Source: Pelagerythrobacter marensis
GTDB lineage: Bacteria > Pseudomonadota > Alphaproteobacteria > Sphingomonadales > Sphingomonadaceae
Direction: 5' to 3'
Assembly: GCF_036700095.1 (NCBI RefSeq)
Contig: NZ_CP144918.1
Coordinates: 1,675,001-1,739,000, forward strand
Length of the DNA stretch: 64,000 nucleotides
Shown: one piece after another, positions 8,513-16,195 of the stretch
Layout of the letters: every line of letters begins with the position of its first letter
Numbering within the stretch: position 1 is the first letter of the stretch
Notes under the pieces: generated by a model
Database searches by the model: none
What the model saw: the letters and a program-made list of their open reading frames with translations, nothing else
Told to the model about the DNA's origin: nothing
Translations under genes and position numbers: made by a program

Positions 8513-8974
8513 ATGACGACCGTGAAACTGAACCCCTATGCCGCCGCGCCGCAACTGATGAAGACCTGGACGACGGCCTCCGTCGCGATTGCGGAAAGCC
8601 TGGAGCCGAGCCTGATCGAACTGGTCAAGATTCGCGCCTCGCAGATCAACGGCTGCGCCAACTGCATCAACATGCACACGATCGAGGCGCGCGCGAAAGG
8701 CGAGAGCGAACAGCGCCTCTATCTTCTTGCCGCCTGGCGCGAAGCGCCGTGCTATACCGAGCGCGAACGCGCCGCCCTGGCCTGGACCGATGCGCTCACG
8801 CGCCTGTCCCAGGGGCACGAACATGCCGCGGCCTACGCGGCGCTTCAGGCCCAGTTCACGGAAGAGGAGCAGGTGAAGCTGACCTTGATGATCAATGTGA
8901 TCAACGGCTGGAACCGGCTCGCGGTCGGGTTCAGCTTGTGGATCGAGCCGGAAGAGGCCAGGGCGCTGGTGTGA
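8513..8974 (+). CDS. Carboxymuconolactone decarboxylase / AhpD-family protein
   Basis: 153 residues of the CMD/AhpD alpha-helical fold. The redox motif CxxCxxxH is intact at C48-C51-H55 (GCANCINMH), as in alkylhydroperoxidase-like members that use the thiol pair with an activating histidine. AAAGGAGAT lies 6-8 bases before ATG 8513. The stop overlaps the next start (GTGA), so it is translationally coupled to the ECF41 sigma factor. ECF41 factors are commonly encoded beside CMD, oxidoreductase or epimerase genes that they control. The natural substrate is unknown. Confidence 0.9.
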   Translation: MTTVKLNPYAAAPQLMKTWTTASVAIAESLEPSLIELVKIRASQINGCANCINMHTIEARAKGESEQRLYLLAAWREAPCYTERERAALAWTDALTRLSQGHEHAAAYAALQAQFTEEEQVKLTLMINVINGWNRLAVGFSLWIEPEEARALV

Positions 8975-9942
8975 CGGACCTGGAGGGCTCTGGGGCGGAG
9001 GCCGGGGCGGCCACTGGCGCGGACACCGGGGCCGGGGATCCGGTGGACGCGGCTGCGGTATTTCAGCCGCACCGTCCCATGCTGCTGCGCGTGGCCTACC
9101 GGATGCTCGGCTCGGTTGCCGATGCCGAGGACGTGGTGCAGGAATGCTTCATACGCTGGCTCGACACCGACCGCGCGCCGGTGCAGCGGCCCGAGGCGTT
9201 CCTGCGCCGCATCGTTACCCGGCTCTGCCTCGACCAGCTCAAGTCCGCGCGGCGCCGGCGGGAAACCTATGTCGGGCCGTGGCTTCCCGATCCGGTGATC
9301 GAGCCGGACGAGCCGGAGGACGTCACCCTGCCGCTCATGCTGGCTCTGGAGCGTCTGTCGCCGCTCGAACGGGCGGCGTTCCTGCTGCACGACGTCTTCG
9401 GCGAAAGCTACCAGGCGATTGCCGCGGTTCTGGAGCGCGATGCGGCGGCCTGCCGGCAGCTTGCCGCGCGCGCTCGTGCCCATGTCCGCGAGGCGCGCCC
9501 TCGCTTCGCGGTCGACCGCAGCAAGGGGCTGGCCATCGCGGAGGAGTTTTTCGCCGCTTCGCGCAGTGGGGATATCGCAGCGCTCGGCGCCTTGCTCGCC
9601 AGCGATGTCACCGTGCATTCCGACGGTGGCGGGAAACGCCCGGCCGCGATCGTGCCGGTGATCGGGCGGCAACAGGTTCTGCAATTGCACAAGGCGCTGG
9701 CGATCATTTTCGCCAAGCACCCGTCGCAACTGCTCGAAACCGCGGTGATCAACGGATTGCCCGGTTTCGTCACGCGCGAGAGCGACGGCGAGCTTCAGAC
9801 GACCGCCTTCGAGATTGACGACGGGCGGATCGCGGCGATCTACGTCATGCGCAACCCGGACAAGCTGCGCCATCTCGACACCTGGCGGCGCGCTTCGGCC
9901 GGGCCGGGCGCACATGCAAATTTGCCGCCGAGGATGGATTAA
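8971..9942 (+). CDS. ECF41-family sigma factor with C-terminal SnoaL-like domain
   Basis: 323 residues. Sigma region 2 (residues ~33-97, RMLGSVADAEDVVQECFIRW) and region 4 (~118-175, LSPLERAAFLLHDVFGESYQAIA) are followed by a SnoaL/NTF2-like domain (~185-305). The three ECF41 hallmarks are present: WLPDP (104-108, canonical WLPEP) in the linker, DGGGK (218-222) and NPDKL (295-299). In this family the C-terminal domain replaces a separate anti-sigma factor and tunes activity. The GTG start overlaps the previous stop by four bases. The alanine/glycine-rich first 25 residues are unusual; a later start is possible but none is better supported. Confidence 0.93.
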   Translation: MTDLEGSGAEAGAATGADTGAGDPVDAAAVFQPHRPMLLRVAYRMLGSVADAEDVVQECFIRWLDTDRAPVQRPEAFLRRIVTRLCLDQLKSARRRRETYVGPWLPDPVIEPDEPEDVTLPLMLALERLSPLERAAFLLHDVFGESYQAIAAVLERDAAACRQLAARARAHVREARPRFAVDRSKGLAIAEEFFAASRSGDIAALGALLASDVTVHSDGGGKRPAAIVPVIGRQQVLQLHKALAIIFAKHPSQLLETAVINGLPGFVTRESDGELQTTAFEIDDGRIAAIYVMRNPDKLRHLDTWRRASAGPGAHANLPPRMD

Positions 9943-9962
9943 ACGGCGCGGGCCATTCGTTT
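9936..9962 (+). promoter_or_regulatory. Shared ECF-type promoter element, copy A
   Basis: GGATTAAA (9936-9943), 14 bases, CGTTT (9958-9962), overlapping the end of the ECF41 gene and 52 bp before the small secreted protein. The same element with the same 14-base spacing recurs at 11710 and 13034. Confidence 0.65.
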
Positions 9963-10013
9963 CTCCGGCGAGCGGCCGCGCGAAGCGGTCCGCGCACCAA
10001 GGAGATGCCTTTC

Positions 10014-10358
10014 ATGAATATCAAGTTTCTTCTCCCGCTGCTCGCGCTCGGCGCCGCCGGTGCGGCCACCGCCGCCATCCCGGCGCTCGCCGAGGAACGG
10101 CTCGCGCGCGCCGAAGAAGCGCGGATTCTGACCAGCCCGATCGCCGGCATCGAAAACGGCCTCTGGTTCGATTACCGCATCGACATCACCGAGGCGCAGG
10201 AGGAACTGGCGAGCGACCTGCGCCGGGCGAGCGATCTGGAGGACCGGCGCGACGCCTGGGAAGAATATGCCCGCGAACTGAAGCACGAGCGCGAGGATTA
10301 TATCCACGACATGGCCAAGCGCGGCTATCGCCAGGGCAACGTCTATATCGACCGATAA
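10014..10358 (+). CDS. Small secreted/periplasmic protein of unknown function
   Basis: 114 residues. An N-terminal signal peptide (FLLPLLALGAAGAATAAIPALA) is followed by a charged, strongly helical body (EAQEELASDLRRASDLEDRRDAWEEY; ELKHEREDYIHDMAKRGY) that could form a short coiled coil. No family is recognised. Start ATG 10014 is chosen over ATG 10005 because AAGGAG at 9999-10004 is nine bases away from it and abuts the other. It has its own element of the type shared with the sigma/protease block, so it is a likely member of that regulon, perhaps an envelope-stress factor. Confidence 0.75.
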   Translation: MNIKFLLPLLALGAAGAATAAIPALAEERLARAEEARILTSPIAGIENGLWFDYRIDITEAQEELASDLRRASDLEDRRDAWEEYARELKHEREDYIHDMAKRGYRQGNVYIDR

Positions 10359-10390
10359 CACCGCTGCCTTTGCAGCGCTCCGTGCGCTGC

Positions 10391-10429
10391 GGGGAAGGGC
10401 CGTCCCCCCCGGCCCTTCCCCCTTTTTTT
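10391..10429 (+). terminator. Rho-independent terminator
   Basis: GGGGAAGGGCCG (10391-10402) pairs with CGGCCCTTCCCC (10410-10421) and is followed by seven T residues. It ends the small secreted protein transcript. Confidence 0.93.
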
Positions 10430-10503
10430 GGCGGCACAATCGCCTTTTTCTTGTCCGAAACTGCACGCGAACGCCCGGTCGAGCCACCGGCGGAGAGGTG
10501 CAA

Positions 10504-11208
10504 TCAGCGCCAGCCGGCCGCGCGTGCCGCGGCTTCCGCTTCGGCATCGAGGGCCGGGCCTTGCGCCATTTCCTGCGCGCGCGCCAGTATGGAAGCCTCG
10601 TCGGCGCCGGCCATGCGATATTCGCTCTGCGCGCCGGCCGATCCCTCGCCCTGCGCTTCGATCCGCCAGCCCTGTTCGTCCCGGCAGGCGATTCCGCTGC
10701 CCTGCGTTCGGCTGAAGGCGCGGCAGAATTCGCCCTGCGCGTCGCGGAAGCTCAGGAGGATGCGCGTATCGGCGTCCGGTGCCTGTTCGGCGACCAGCGT
10801 GCTGTCCAGCGCCGCGGCGAGCGAGGCCCCGGCATAGGCGGGGTCCTCCTCCCCGCGGGGGAGGAACACGACCAGCGCGAGAGAGGCGGCGAGCGCAGGG
10901 CCGACGACCCAGCCCCAGCGGGGGACCGCGCGCCGTTCGCGGCGCCGCTCGCGCGCTGCCGCCAGATCGGCGACTTCGGCCTGCGGCGGCGCTTCGCCGG
11001 CCTGCAGCATTGCCGCCAGCCGATCGGGCACCGGTTCGTCGAGCATTGGCGCGAAATGGCCGGAAAGCCGGGCCCTGAGCGCGCGGTGCGCCTCGACCTC
11101 GCGGGCCAGTGCCGGATCCGTCTCCACCGCCGCGGCGACTTCGGCGGCGCGCGCTTCCGGCATTTCGCCGTCCGCGAAAGCGGCCAGTTCCTCGCGCGCG
11201 ATGGTCAT
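10504..11208 (-). CDS. Anti-sigma factor, single-pass membrane protein
   Basis: 234 residues. The N-terminal ~60 residues (ELAAFADGEMPEARAAEVAAAVETD) have the helical anti-sigma layout but no HxxxCxxC zinc motif. One membrane span lies around residues 105-123 (WVVGPALAASLALVVFLP), followed by a ~110-residue periplasmic domain with two cysteines (GEFCRAF, GIACRDEQG). The ATG overlaps the sigma-factor stop (ATGA), the usual coupling of a sigma and its inhibitor. It should hold the ECF factor at the inner membrane until a signal releases it. Whether the neighbouring subtilase plays a part in that is untested. Confidence 0.85.
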   Translation of the reverse strand: MTIAREELAAFADGEMPEARAAEVAAAVETDPALAREVEAHRALRARLSGHFAPMLDEPVPDRLAAMLQAGEAPPQAEVADLAAARERRRERRAVPRWGWVVGPALAASLALVVFLPRGEEDPAYAGASLAAALDSTLVAEQAPDADTRILLSFRDAQGEFCRAFSRTQGSGIACRDEQGWRIEAQGEGSAGAQSEYRMAGADEASILARAQEMAQGPALDAEAEAAARAAGWR

Positions 11209-11693
11209 GATGCCTCTCCCAGCAGTTCGAGCAGCGCGTCGCGCCCGCGAACCAGGCGCGAATTCAGCGTCCCCACCGGGCAGCCGACGATCTCGGCCGC
11301 TTCCTTGTAGGCATAGCCTTCGACCATCACCAGCAGCACGGCTTCGCGCTGATCGGGCGGAAGCGACTGCATCGCGCGATCCACCATCGACAGCTCGACC
11401 GTCGATTCCTGGGCACCGTCGGCGCCGACCGCCAGGCCGGCTTCGTCCGCCACGAACGTCTGCCTGTGTCGCGTGGCGGCCCGGCCTTCGTCGATCCAGA
11501 TATTGCGCATGATGCGATACACCCAACTGTCGAGCCGTGTGCCCTCCCGCCATTTCTGCCGGTTCGCCAAAGCGCGCTCGAGCGTCATCTGACAGAGATC
11601 GTCACCGTCCGCGGGGGTGCCGGCCAGCCCGGTCGCGAAGCGGCGCAACCGGGGTAGCAGGGCCAGCAAGTCCTTGTCGAACGATGCGCTCAG
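11205..11693 (-). CDS. ECF RNA polymerase sigma factor
   Basis: 162 residues if started at CTG 11693. Region 2 (DGDDLCQMTLERALANRQKWREGTRLDSWVYRIMRNIWID split around residue 30-65) and region 4 (LPPDQREAVLLVMVEGYAYKEAAEIVGCPVGTLNSRLVRGRD) are complete. No ATG, GTG or TTG upstream of 11669 is in frame. TTG 11669 would cut off SASFDKD, which looks like the normal N-terminus of these factors, and has no properly spaced ribosome site. CTG 11693 lies eight bases after GGAAGG. The factor is a likely reader of the GGATTAAA-N14-CGTTT elements. Confidence 0.85.
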   Translation of the reverse strand: MSASFDKDLLALLPRLRRFATGLAGTPADGDDLCQMTLERALANRQKWREGTRLDSWVYRIMRNIWIDEGRAATRHRQTFVADEAGLAVGADGAQESTVELSMVDRAMQSLPPDQREAVLLVMVEGYAYKEAAEIVGCPVGTLNSRLVRGRDALLELLGEAS

Positions 11694-11709
11694 TGTCTCT
11701 GCCTTCCGT

Positions 11710-11741
11710 GGATTAAACGTGCGAAGCGATCCGTTTCATCC
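11710..11741. promoter_or_regulatory. Divergent, mirror-symmetric ECF-type promoter, copy C
   Basis: On the + strand GGATTAAA (11710-11717), 14 bases, CGTTT (11732-11736) points to the subtilase. On the - strand GGATGAAA, 14 bases, CGTTT occupies the same bases and points to the sigma gene. The -35-like box of each direction overlaps the -10-like box of the other. Confidence 0.65.
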
Positions 11742-11776
11742 ATGCTTAATCCGATTCAGGAGATAATTCACAGCCG

Positions 11777-13012
11777 ATGCTCAGAATTTTCCTCATCTCG
11801 GCCGCGCTTTTTCTGCTCGCGGGTCCGCTCGCGGCGCAGATCGCGCTGCCGGGGGTGCAGGTTCCGCGCGTGGGCGATGTGGTCGGCCCCCTGACGGACG
11901 AGATCGATGCGCGGCTGGATCGCACGACCCGGCTTGCCACACGCCTGGCGCAGGACCGGCTGCGGGATATCGACCGGTTCGTGCGCCGTCACGATGATCT
12001 GGTGGAGCGCGACGCCAACGGCGATCCCGCGCGGCGCGGCGAACTGCTGGTGCTCGACGCCGACCGCGCGATGCTCGACCGCGCCCGGGCCGCCGGATAC
12101 CGCGTCGTCGAAACGGGCGAGATCGGCGGGCTGGGCATTCCTTTCGCCCGGCTCGGCACGCCCGCGAAGAGCGACCTGGCGGAGGCAGAGCGCGATCTTG
12201 CGCGGCTGCTGCCCGATGCTACCGTTTCGGCCGATACGCTCTATTTCCAGTCGGGCGCCGCGACGCCCCCGCCGCTCCCGATGGCCAGCCGCGCGGCTGC
12301 CGCCGCCGGCGGGCAGGGCGCGGGCGTGCCGGTGGGCGTGATCGACGGCGCCCCGGGCAAGGCCGTGCCGGTTGCCGCCGTCCGCGGCTTCGCGGAAGGC
12401 GCGCCGATCGCCAGCAACCACGGCAGCGCGGTCGCCTCGCTGCTCGCTTCCGCCGGGGCCGGGCCGATCCATGTGGCCGACGTCTACGGCACCGACAAGG
12501 CCGGGGGGAACGCGCTCGCGATCGCCCGCGGCCTGGGGTGGCTGACCGGGCAGGGCAGCCGGGTGGTCGTCGTCAGCCTGGTCGGACCGAACAATCCCGT
12601 GCTCCGGCGTGCGGTCGACGCTGCGCGGGCGAAAGGCGTGGTGGTCGTGGCCGCGGTCGGAAACGGCGGACCGGCCGCGCCGCTGGCCTATCCCGCAAGC
12701 TACGACGGGGTCGTCTCCGTCACCGCGGTCGACCGTCGGCGCCGCGCATTGATCGAGGCGGGGCGCGCGCGCGATCTCGACTATGCCGCCCCCGGGGCGG
12801 ACGTTTTCGGGCTGAACGCGAAGGGCAAGCGTGTCCGCCTGCGCGGAACCTCCTTCGCCACCCCGCTGGCCGCCGCGCGCGTCGCGCGCGCTCTGCCAGC
12901 GGGCCCGAACTGGCGCGCCGTGCTCGACGAGGAGGCGATCGATCTCGGGCGCAAGGGGCGCGACGACACGTTCGGCCGCGGCCTCCTGTGCGCCGGGTGC
13001 CGCGGATACTGA
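11777..13012 (+). CDS. Secreted S8 subtilisin-like serine protease
   Basis: 411 residues. Signal peptide to about residue 20 (LFLLAGPLAAQ), an N-terminal ~150-residue region that may be a propeptide, then a compact catalytic domain. The triad is D190 (GVIDGAPGK), H215 (SNHGSAVAS) and S359 (GTSFATP), with the oxyanion Asn at 296 (AVGNGGP). The protein ends in a small cysteine pair (LLCAGCRGY). It is divergent from the sigma/anti-sigma pair and shares its promoter region. This suggests regulation by that sigma factor, and possibly processing of envelope targets, including the anti-sigma factor; the latter is speculation. Confidence 0.9.
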   Translation: MLRIFLISAALFLLAGPLAAQIALPGVQVPRVGDVVGPLTDEIDARLDRTTRLATRLAQDRLRDIDRFVRRHDDLVERDANGDPARRGELLVLDADRAMLDRARAAGYRVVETGEIGGLGIPFARLGTPAKSDLAEAERDLARLLPDATVSADTLYFQSGAATPPPLPMASRAAAAAGGQGAGVPVGVIDGAPGKAVPVAAVRGFAEGAPIASNHGSAVASLLASAGAGPIHVADVYGTDKAGGNALAIARGLGWLTGQGSRVVVVSLVGPNNPVLRRAVDAARAKGVVVVAAVGNGGPAAPLAYPASYDGVVSVTAVDRRRRALIEAGRARDLDYAAPGADVFGLNAKGKRVRLRGTSFATPLAAARVARALPAGPNWRAVLDEEAIDLGRKGRDDTFGRGLLCAGCRGY

Positions 13013-13033
13013 GCCGCTTTTTTCGCCGCCGGC

Positions 13034-13060
13034 GGATTAAAGCATCGGGCCGGTTCGTTT
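13034..13060 (+). promoter_or_regulatory. Shared ECF-type promoter element, copy B
   Basis: GGATTAAA (13034-13041), 14 bases, CGTTT (13056-13060), 61 bp before the start of the next secreted protein. Confidence 0.65.
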
Positions 13061-13120
13061 TCCTTTCGAAGCGGGTGCCACCTGTCATTCCGGTGCCCGC
13101 CGAAAGGAAAGGAAGTCATC

Positions 13121-13981
13121 ATGAAAAAGCTTCTTCTTGCCGCTTCGGCTCTCTCGTTCATGGCCGTGCCCCAGGCGCAGGCCCAGCTGCTTTCGGGCAG
13201 CGGTATCGGCCAGGTGACCGGCTCCATCGGTTCCCCGCTCGACACGGTTCGCAGCCTGCCCGGCGAAACCCTGCGCTCCACCGTGCGCGGCGAAGCGCGC
13301 GGAGAGGCCCGCGGCGAAGCCCGCACGCGCGGCAGCCAGAGGGTCGATCGCCGTTCGGGCCGGGTTTCGGCCGATCGTTCGATCGATACCGATGTCACCG
13401 CGGCGACGAGCGATTTGCTCGAAACGCCGCTGGGTTCCACCCGCGGCTCGGCCTCGGGCAATGCCGCCGCGTCGGGCTCGGGCCGCGCGGAAGCGCAGCT
13501 CGTCGGCACGGACGCCGTGGGCGCCGTTGCCGGTGAAGGCGTCCAGCAGGTGCGCGGCGGTGTCGCCGCCGTCCGCAATGTCGCCGTGCCCGCCGCGACC
13601 GGGGCGCGCGATAGCGCAACCGGCGTCGCGGGCCAGGCCATGGGCGCTGCCAGCGCGGCCGGGTCGGCCAGCGGCAGCGGTTCCGCCGCGGGCGAGGGTT
13701 CGGCGAACGGCCTTGGCGGCGTGTTCGCAGCCGCCGGCAGCGCGGCCGCCGCGGGCGAAGGCGCCTTCGCGGTCGCGCCCGGGATGCCGGTCGTCGCGCC
13801 GGACGGTGCGACAGTCGGCACGGTGAGCCAGGTGGTGAGCGATTCGCGCGGCCGGGTCGAGCAGGTGATCGTCGAGACGCGGGGCCGCGATCTCGCGATT
13901 CCCGCCGGCAACCTCGCCGCCGGTGCCGATGCGCTGGTGATCGCGCAGGGCGCGGGTTCGGTCGCCGCCACCGACGACTGA
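13121..13981 (+). CDS. Secreted Gly/Ala/Ser-rich protein with PRC-barrel-like C-terminus
   Basis: 286 residues. Signal peptide (LLLAASALSFMAVPQAQA), then a low-complexity middle with a GEAR tandem repeat (residues ~57-68) and long Gly-Ala-Ser runs (about 105-215). The last ~60 residues (APGMPVVAPDGATVGTVSQVV, then RVEQVIVETRGRDLAIPAGNL) resemble a PRC-barrel fold. GAAAGGAAAGGAAG precedes the ATG. The upstream element matches those of the sigma, subtilase and small secreted protein genes. The function is unknown; a surface or cell-wall-associated stress protein is plausible. Confidence 0.75.
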   Translation: MKKLLLAASALSFMAVPQAQAQLLSGSGIGQVTGSIGSPLDTVRSLPGETLRSTVRGEARGEARGEARTRGSQRVDRRSGRVSADRSIDTDVTAATSDLLETPLGSTRGSASGNAAASGSGRAEAQLVGTDAVGAVAGEGVQQVRGGVAAVRNVAVPAATGARDSATGVAGQAMGAASAAGSASGSGSAAGEGSANGLGGVFAAAGSAAAAGEGAFAVAPGMPVVAPDGATVGTVSQVVSDSRGRVEQVIVETRGRDLAIPAGNLAAGADALVIAQGAGSVAATDD

Positions 13982-14008
13982 GCGCGCGGATAGACACGGG
14001 CCTATCGG

Positions 14009-14035
14009 GGCGGCCGGGTCCACCACCCGGCCGCC
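14009..14035 (+). terminator. Hairpin terminator
   Basis: GGCGGCCGGGT (14009-14019) pairs with ACCCGGCCGCC (14025-14035) around loop CCACC. Little T follows. Confidence 0.6.
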
Positions 14036-14120
14036 CTTCGCTTGCCCGGCCGACGTGCCCGGCCGGCGGGGCCGGAAATTCGTTCGGACCCTCTTTGCCG
14101 GCCGTGCGTTCACCCCTGCG

Positions 14121-14852
14121 ATGGCTGTGTCTCCTCCCGCGTGGCATCCCTATTGCGGCGTTGCGCCGGTGCCCGACGCATGGTGGGCAAGCTGGAACCC
14201 CGATCCCGTGCTGTTCGCCGCGATCGGCCTGGCCGGCGTCGTATGGTGGCGTCGCAACGGCCGCGACCGGGCGACCCGCAAGCCGGCAGCCGCGGCGCTG
14301 GCCGTCATGCTGCTGCTGTTCGTCACGCCGCTCTGCGCCCTGAGTTCGGCCCTCTTCACCGCGCGCGTGGTGCATCACGTTCTGCTGGCGACCCTGCTGG
14401 CGCCGCTGCTGGTGGCCGCGTTCGATATCCGCCGCGTGCCCGGATCGCTGGCCGCATGGACCGCGATCCAGGCGCTCGTCTTCTGGGCCTGGCATCTGCC
14501 GGCGGCCTATTCCGCCGCGCTCTCCAGCGATGCGGTGTTCTGGGCGATGCAGCTTTCGATTACGCTTAGCGCCGCGCTCTGGTGGGCGAAAGTGCTTCGT
14601 GCCGAGGCGGGCGCCGCCGTCCTCTCGTTGCTCGCGACAATGGTGCAGATGGGCCTTCTCGGCGCGATCCTCACATTCGCGGGTCGCGCCTATTATGCAC
14701 CGCACTGGCTGACGACACAGCCCTGGGGGCTTTCGCCGATGGAGGACCAGCAGATCGCCGGCATCGTCATGTGGGCGCCGGCATCGGCGATCTACCTGCT
14801 TTGCGCCCTGGCGATCCTCTACCGCTCGTTCGCGGCAGAACCGGCCCGATGA
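14121..14852 (+). CDS. ctaG: Cytochrome c oxidase assembly factor CtaG (caa3 type)
   Basis: 243 residues, polytopic. The opening PYCGVAPVPDAWWASWNPDP and later motifs (VVHHVLLATLLAPLL, FWAWHLPAAYSAAL, YYAPHWLTTQPWGLSPMEDQQIAG) identify the caa3-type CtaG family, which is needed for assembly of this oxidase class. ATG 14121 is preferred to an earlier frame opening at 14055 because the family N-terminus begins there. The stop overlaps the next ATG (ATGA). It heads a terminal-oxidase cluster. Confidence 0.9.
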   Translation: MAVSPPAWHPYCGVAPVPDAWWASWNPDPVLFAAIGLAGVVWWRRNGRDRATRKPAAAALAVMLLLFVTPLCALSSALFTARVVHHVLLATLLAPLLVAAFDIRRVPGSLAAWTAIQALVFWAWHLPAAYSAALSSDAVFWAMQLSITLSAALWWAKVLRAEAGAAVLSLLATMVQMGLLGAILTFAGRAYYAPHWLTTQPWGLSPMEDQQIAGIVMWAPASAIYLLCALAILYRSFAAEPAR

Positions 14853-15520
14853 TCCGCGCCCTGCGCGACTGGGCGGACCGGTACCGCAGCCGGGGCAAAT
14901 ATACGCCCGTCGGGGTGGCGTTCCACTGGCTCATGGCCGGCGTCGTGCTCTACCAGCTGTTCACCGGCTGGATGATGCAGCGCAACCTGGCCGGCGCGGA
15001 CAAGCTGGAGGCCTATGCCGATCACAGCCAGATCGGCCTGACGCTGCTGCTGTTCGGCGTCTTGCGCCTGACCTGGCGGCTGATGGTGCCCGGGCCGATC
15101 AACGACGCGGACCAGCCGGGCTGGCGCGCCGATGCGGCCCATGCCATTCATGCCGCATTCTACGCCCTGTTCGTGATTGTCCCGATTTCGGGATGGATCA
15201 TGTGGTCGGCGATTCAGCCCGCCCGCCCGCTCTATCTTGCGGGAATTGTTCCCGTCCCCGCCATGCCGTTCCAGACGCTCGACGTCGAATGGCAATATCG
15301 GCTGCTCGACATGGCGGAGGACGTGCATGTCGTCGGCATCGTCGCGCTCACCCTGCTCGTTCCGGCGCACGCGGCGGCGGCGATCAAGCACCATTTCTGG
15401 GATCGGGACGACGTGTTCGAGGGCATGTTGCCGGAAGTCCCCGACGATTACGGCCATCCGTCAGGGCCGCGCTATAGTCCGAAAGAGGCGCCAGCTCGCG
15501 CTCGTGCAGACGATGGCTGA
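14849..15520 (+). CDS. Cytochrome b561-family membrane protein
   Basis: 223 residues with four membrane spans. Heme-ligand histidines lie in VAFHWLMAGVVLYQLFTG (first span), YADHSQIGLTLL, HAIHAAFYALFVIVPISGW and EDVHVVGIVALTLLVPAHAAAA. It probably passes electrons between the quinone pool and the adjacent cytochromes. The C-terminus runs about 40 residues past the usual family end and overlaps the convergent diheme cytochrome gene by 137 bp. Confidence 0.88.
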   Translation: MIRALRDWADRYRSRGKYTPVGVAFHWLMAGVVLYQLFTGWMMQRNLAGADKLEAYADHSQIGLTLLLFGVLRLTWRLMVPGPINDADQPGWRADAAHAIHAAFYALFVIVPISGWIMWSAIQPARPLYLAGIVPVPAMPFQTLDVEWQYRLLDMAEDVHVVGIVALTLLVPAHAAAAIKHHFWDRDDVFEGMLPEVPDDYGHPSGPRYSPKEAPARARADDG

Positions 15521-16136
15521 TACGGATCATCGCGCCCAGCGGGTCGCCGTAACGCTTGCCTGTACGCCACAGGCGCAGCTGGCGTTCGAGGTAGCGGGCG
15601 GGCTGGCCGGCAAGCGGCGGATTGCCGTGGCCGACGCCGCGCCCGTCGTCGCCGTGGCAACTGGCGCACGAGGGCAGGCCGCGATCGGGATCGCCCCGGT
15701 GATAGAGCGCGACGATGTCCGGCGTGCAGCTGCGGGGCGGGGGCTCCGCACTGTCCCCTTCCTCCTGCGGCGGGACGGGGAGGGCGGCGTAATATTCGCC
15801 CAGCAATACCCGGGCCCTGTTATCGAGCCTCCCGGCGATCCATTGCATGTGCGGGTCGCGCCGCTGCCCGCTGTCGTAGAATTCGAGCTGGCGCACGATA
15901 TAGCCCGCGTCGAGCCCCGCGAGCCGCGGAACGAGCGTGCCGTCGCCTGCGCCGTCGAGGCCGTGGCAGGTGACGCAGGCCCCCGCCGGGCCGGCCGCAC
16001 CCCCGCTCAGCGACAGAAGTTCGCCGCTGGCCTCGAACGCGCTGGGTTGCGGCGCGACGTTGTCGCAGGCCGCAATCCCCGCCGCCGCCGCGATGACGAT
16101 CACTCTGGCGAGGGCGCTGTTGACGGCGAAAACCAT
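15384..16136 (-). CDS. Diheme c-type cytochrome lipoprotein (cytochrome c4-like)
   Basis: 250 residues from ATG 16136 (an alternative ATG lies at 16151). A signal with lipobox IAAC (Cys24) precedes two cytochrome c domains: CVTCH at 54-58 and CASCH at 157-161, each with a distal methionine candidate (HMQWI; AMIRI). The layout matches cytochrome c4 electron carriers to terminal oxidases. It is transcribed against the oxidase cluster. The last ~20 residues (TDGRNRRGLPATCPR...) are unlike the family and fall in the overlap with the b561 gene. Confidence 0.85.
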   Translation of the reverse strand: MVFAVNSALARVIVIAAAAGIAACDNVAPQPSAFEASGELLSLSGGAAGPAGACVTCHGLDGAGDGTLVPRLAGLDAGYIVRQLEFYDSGQRRDPHMQWIAGRLDNRARVLLGEYYAALPVPPQEEGDSAEPPPRSCTPDIVALYHRGDPDRGLPSCASCHGDDGRGVGHGNPPLAGQPARYLERQLRLWRTGKRYGDPLGAMIRISHRLHERELAPLSDYSAALTDGRNRRGLPATCPRTRRPDPRNGA

Positions 16137-16195
16137 GCCATCCGGGAACATGCGCCGGGCCGCGCGGTTCCCATTGGCATGCGGGGCGGCGTGGC

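Noticed and set aside
11205-11669. Sigma gene started at TTG 11669
   Set aside because: Possible, but it removes the likely family N-terminus and AAGGAC directly abuts the codon; CTG 11693 fits better.
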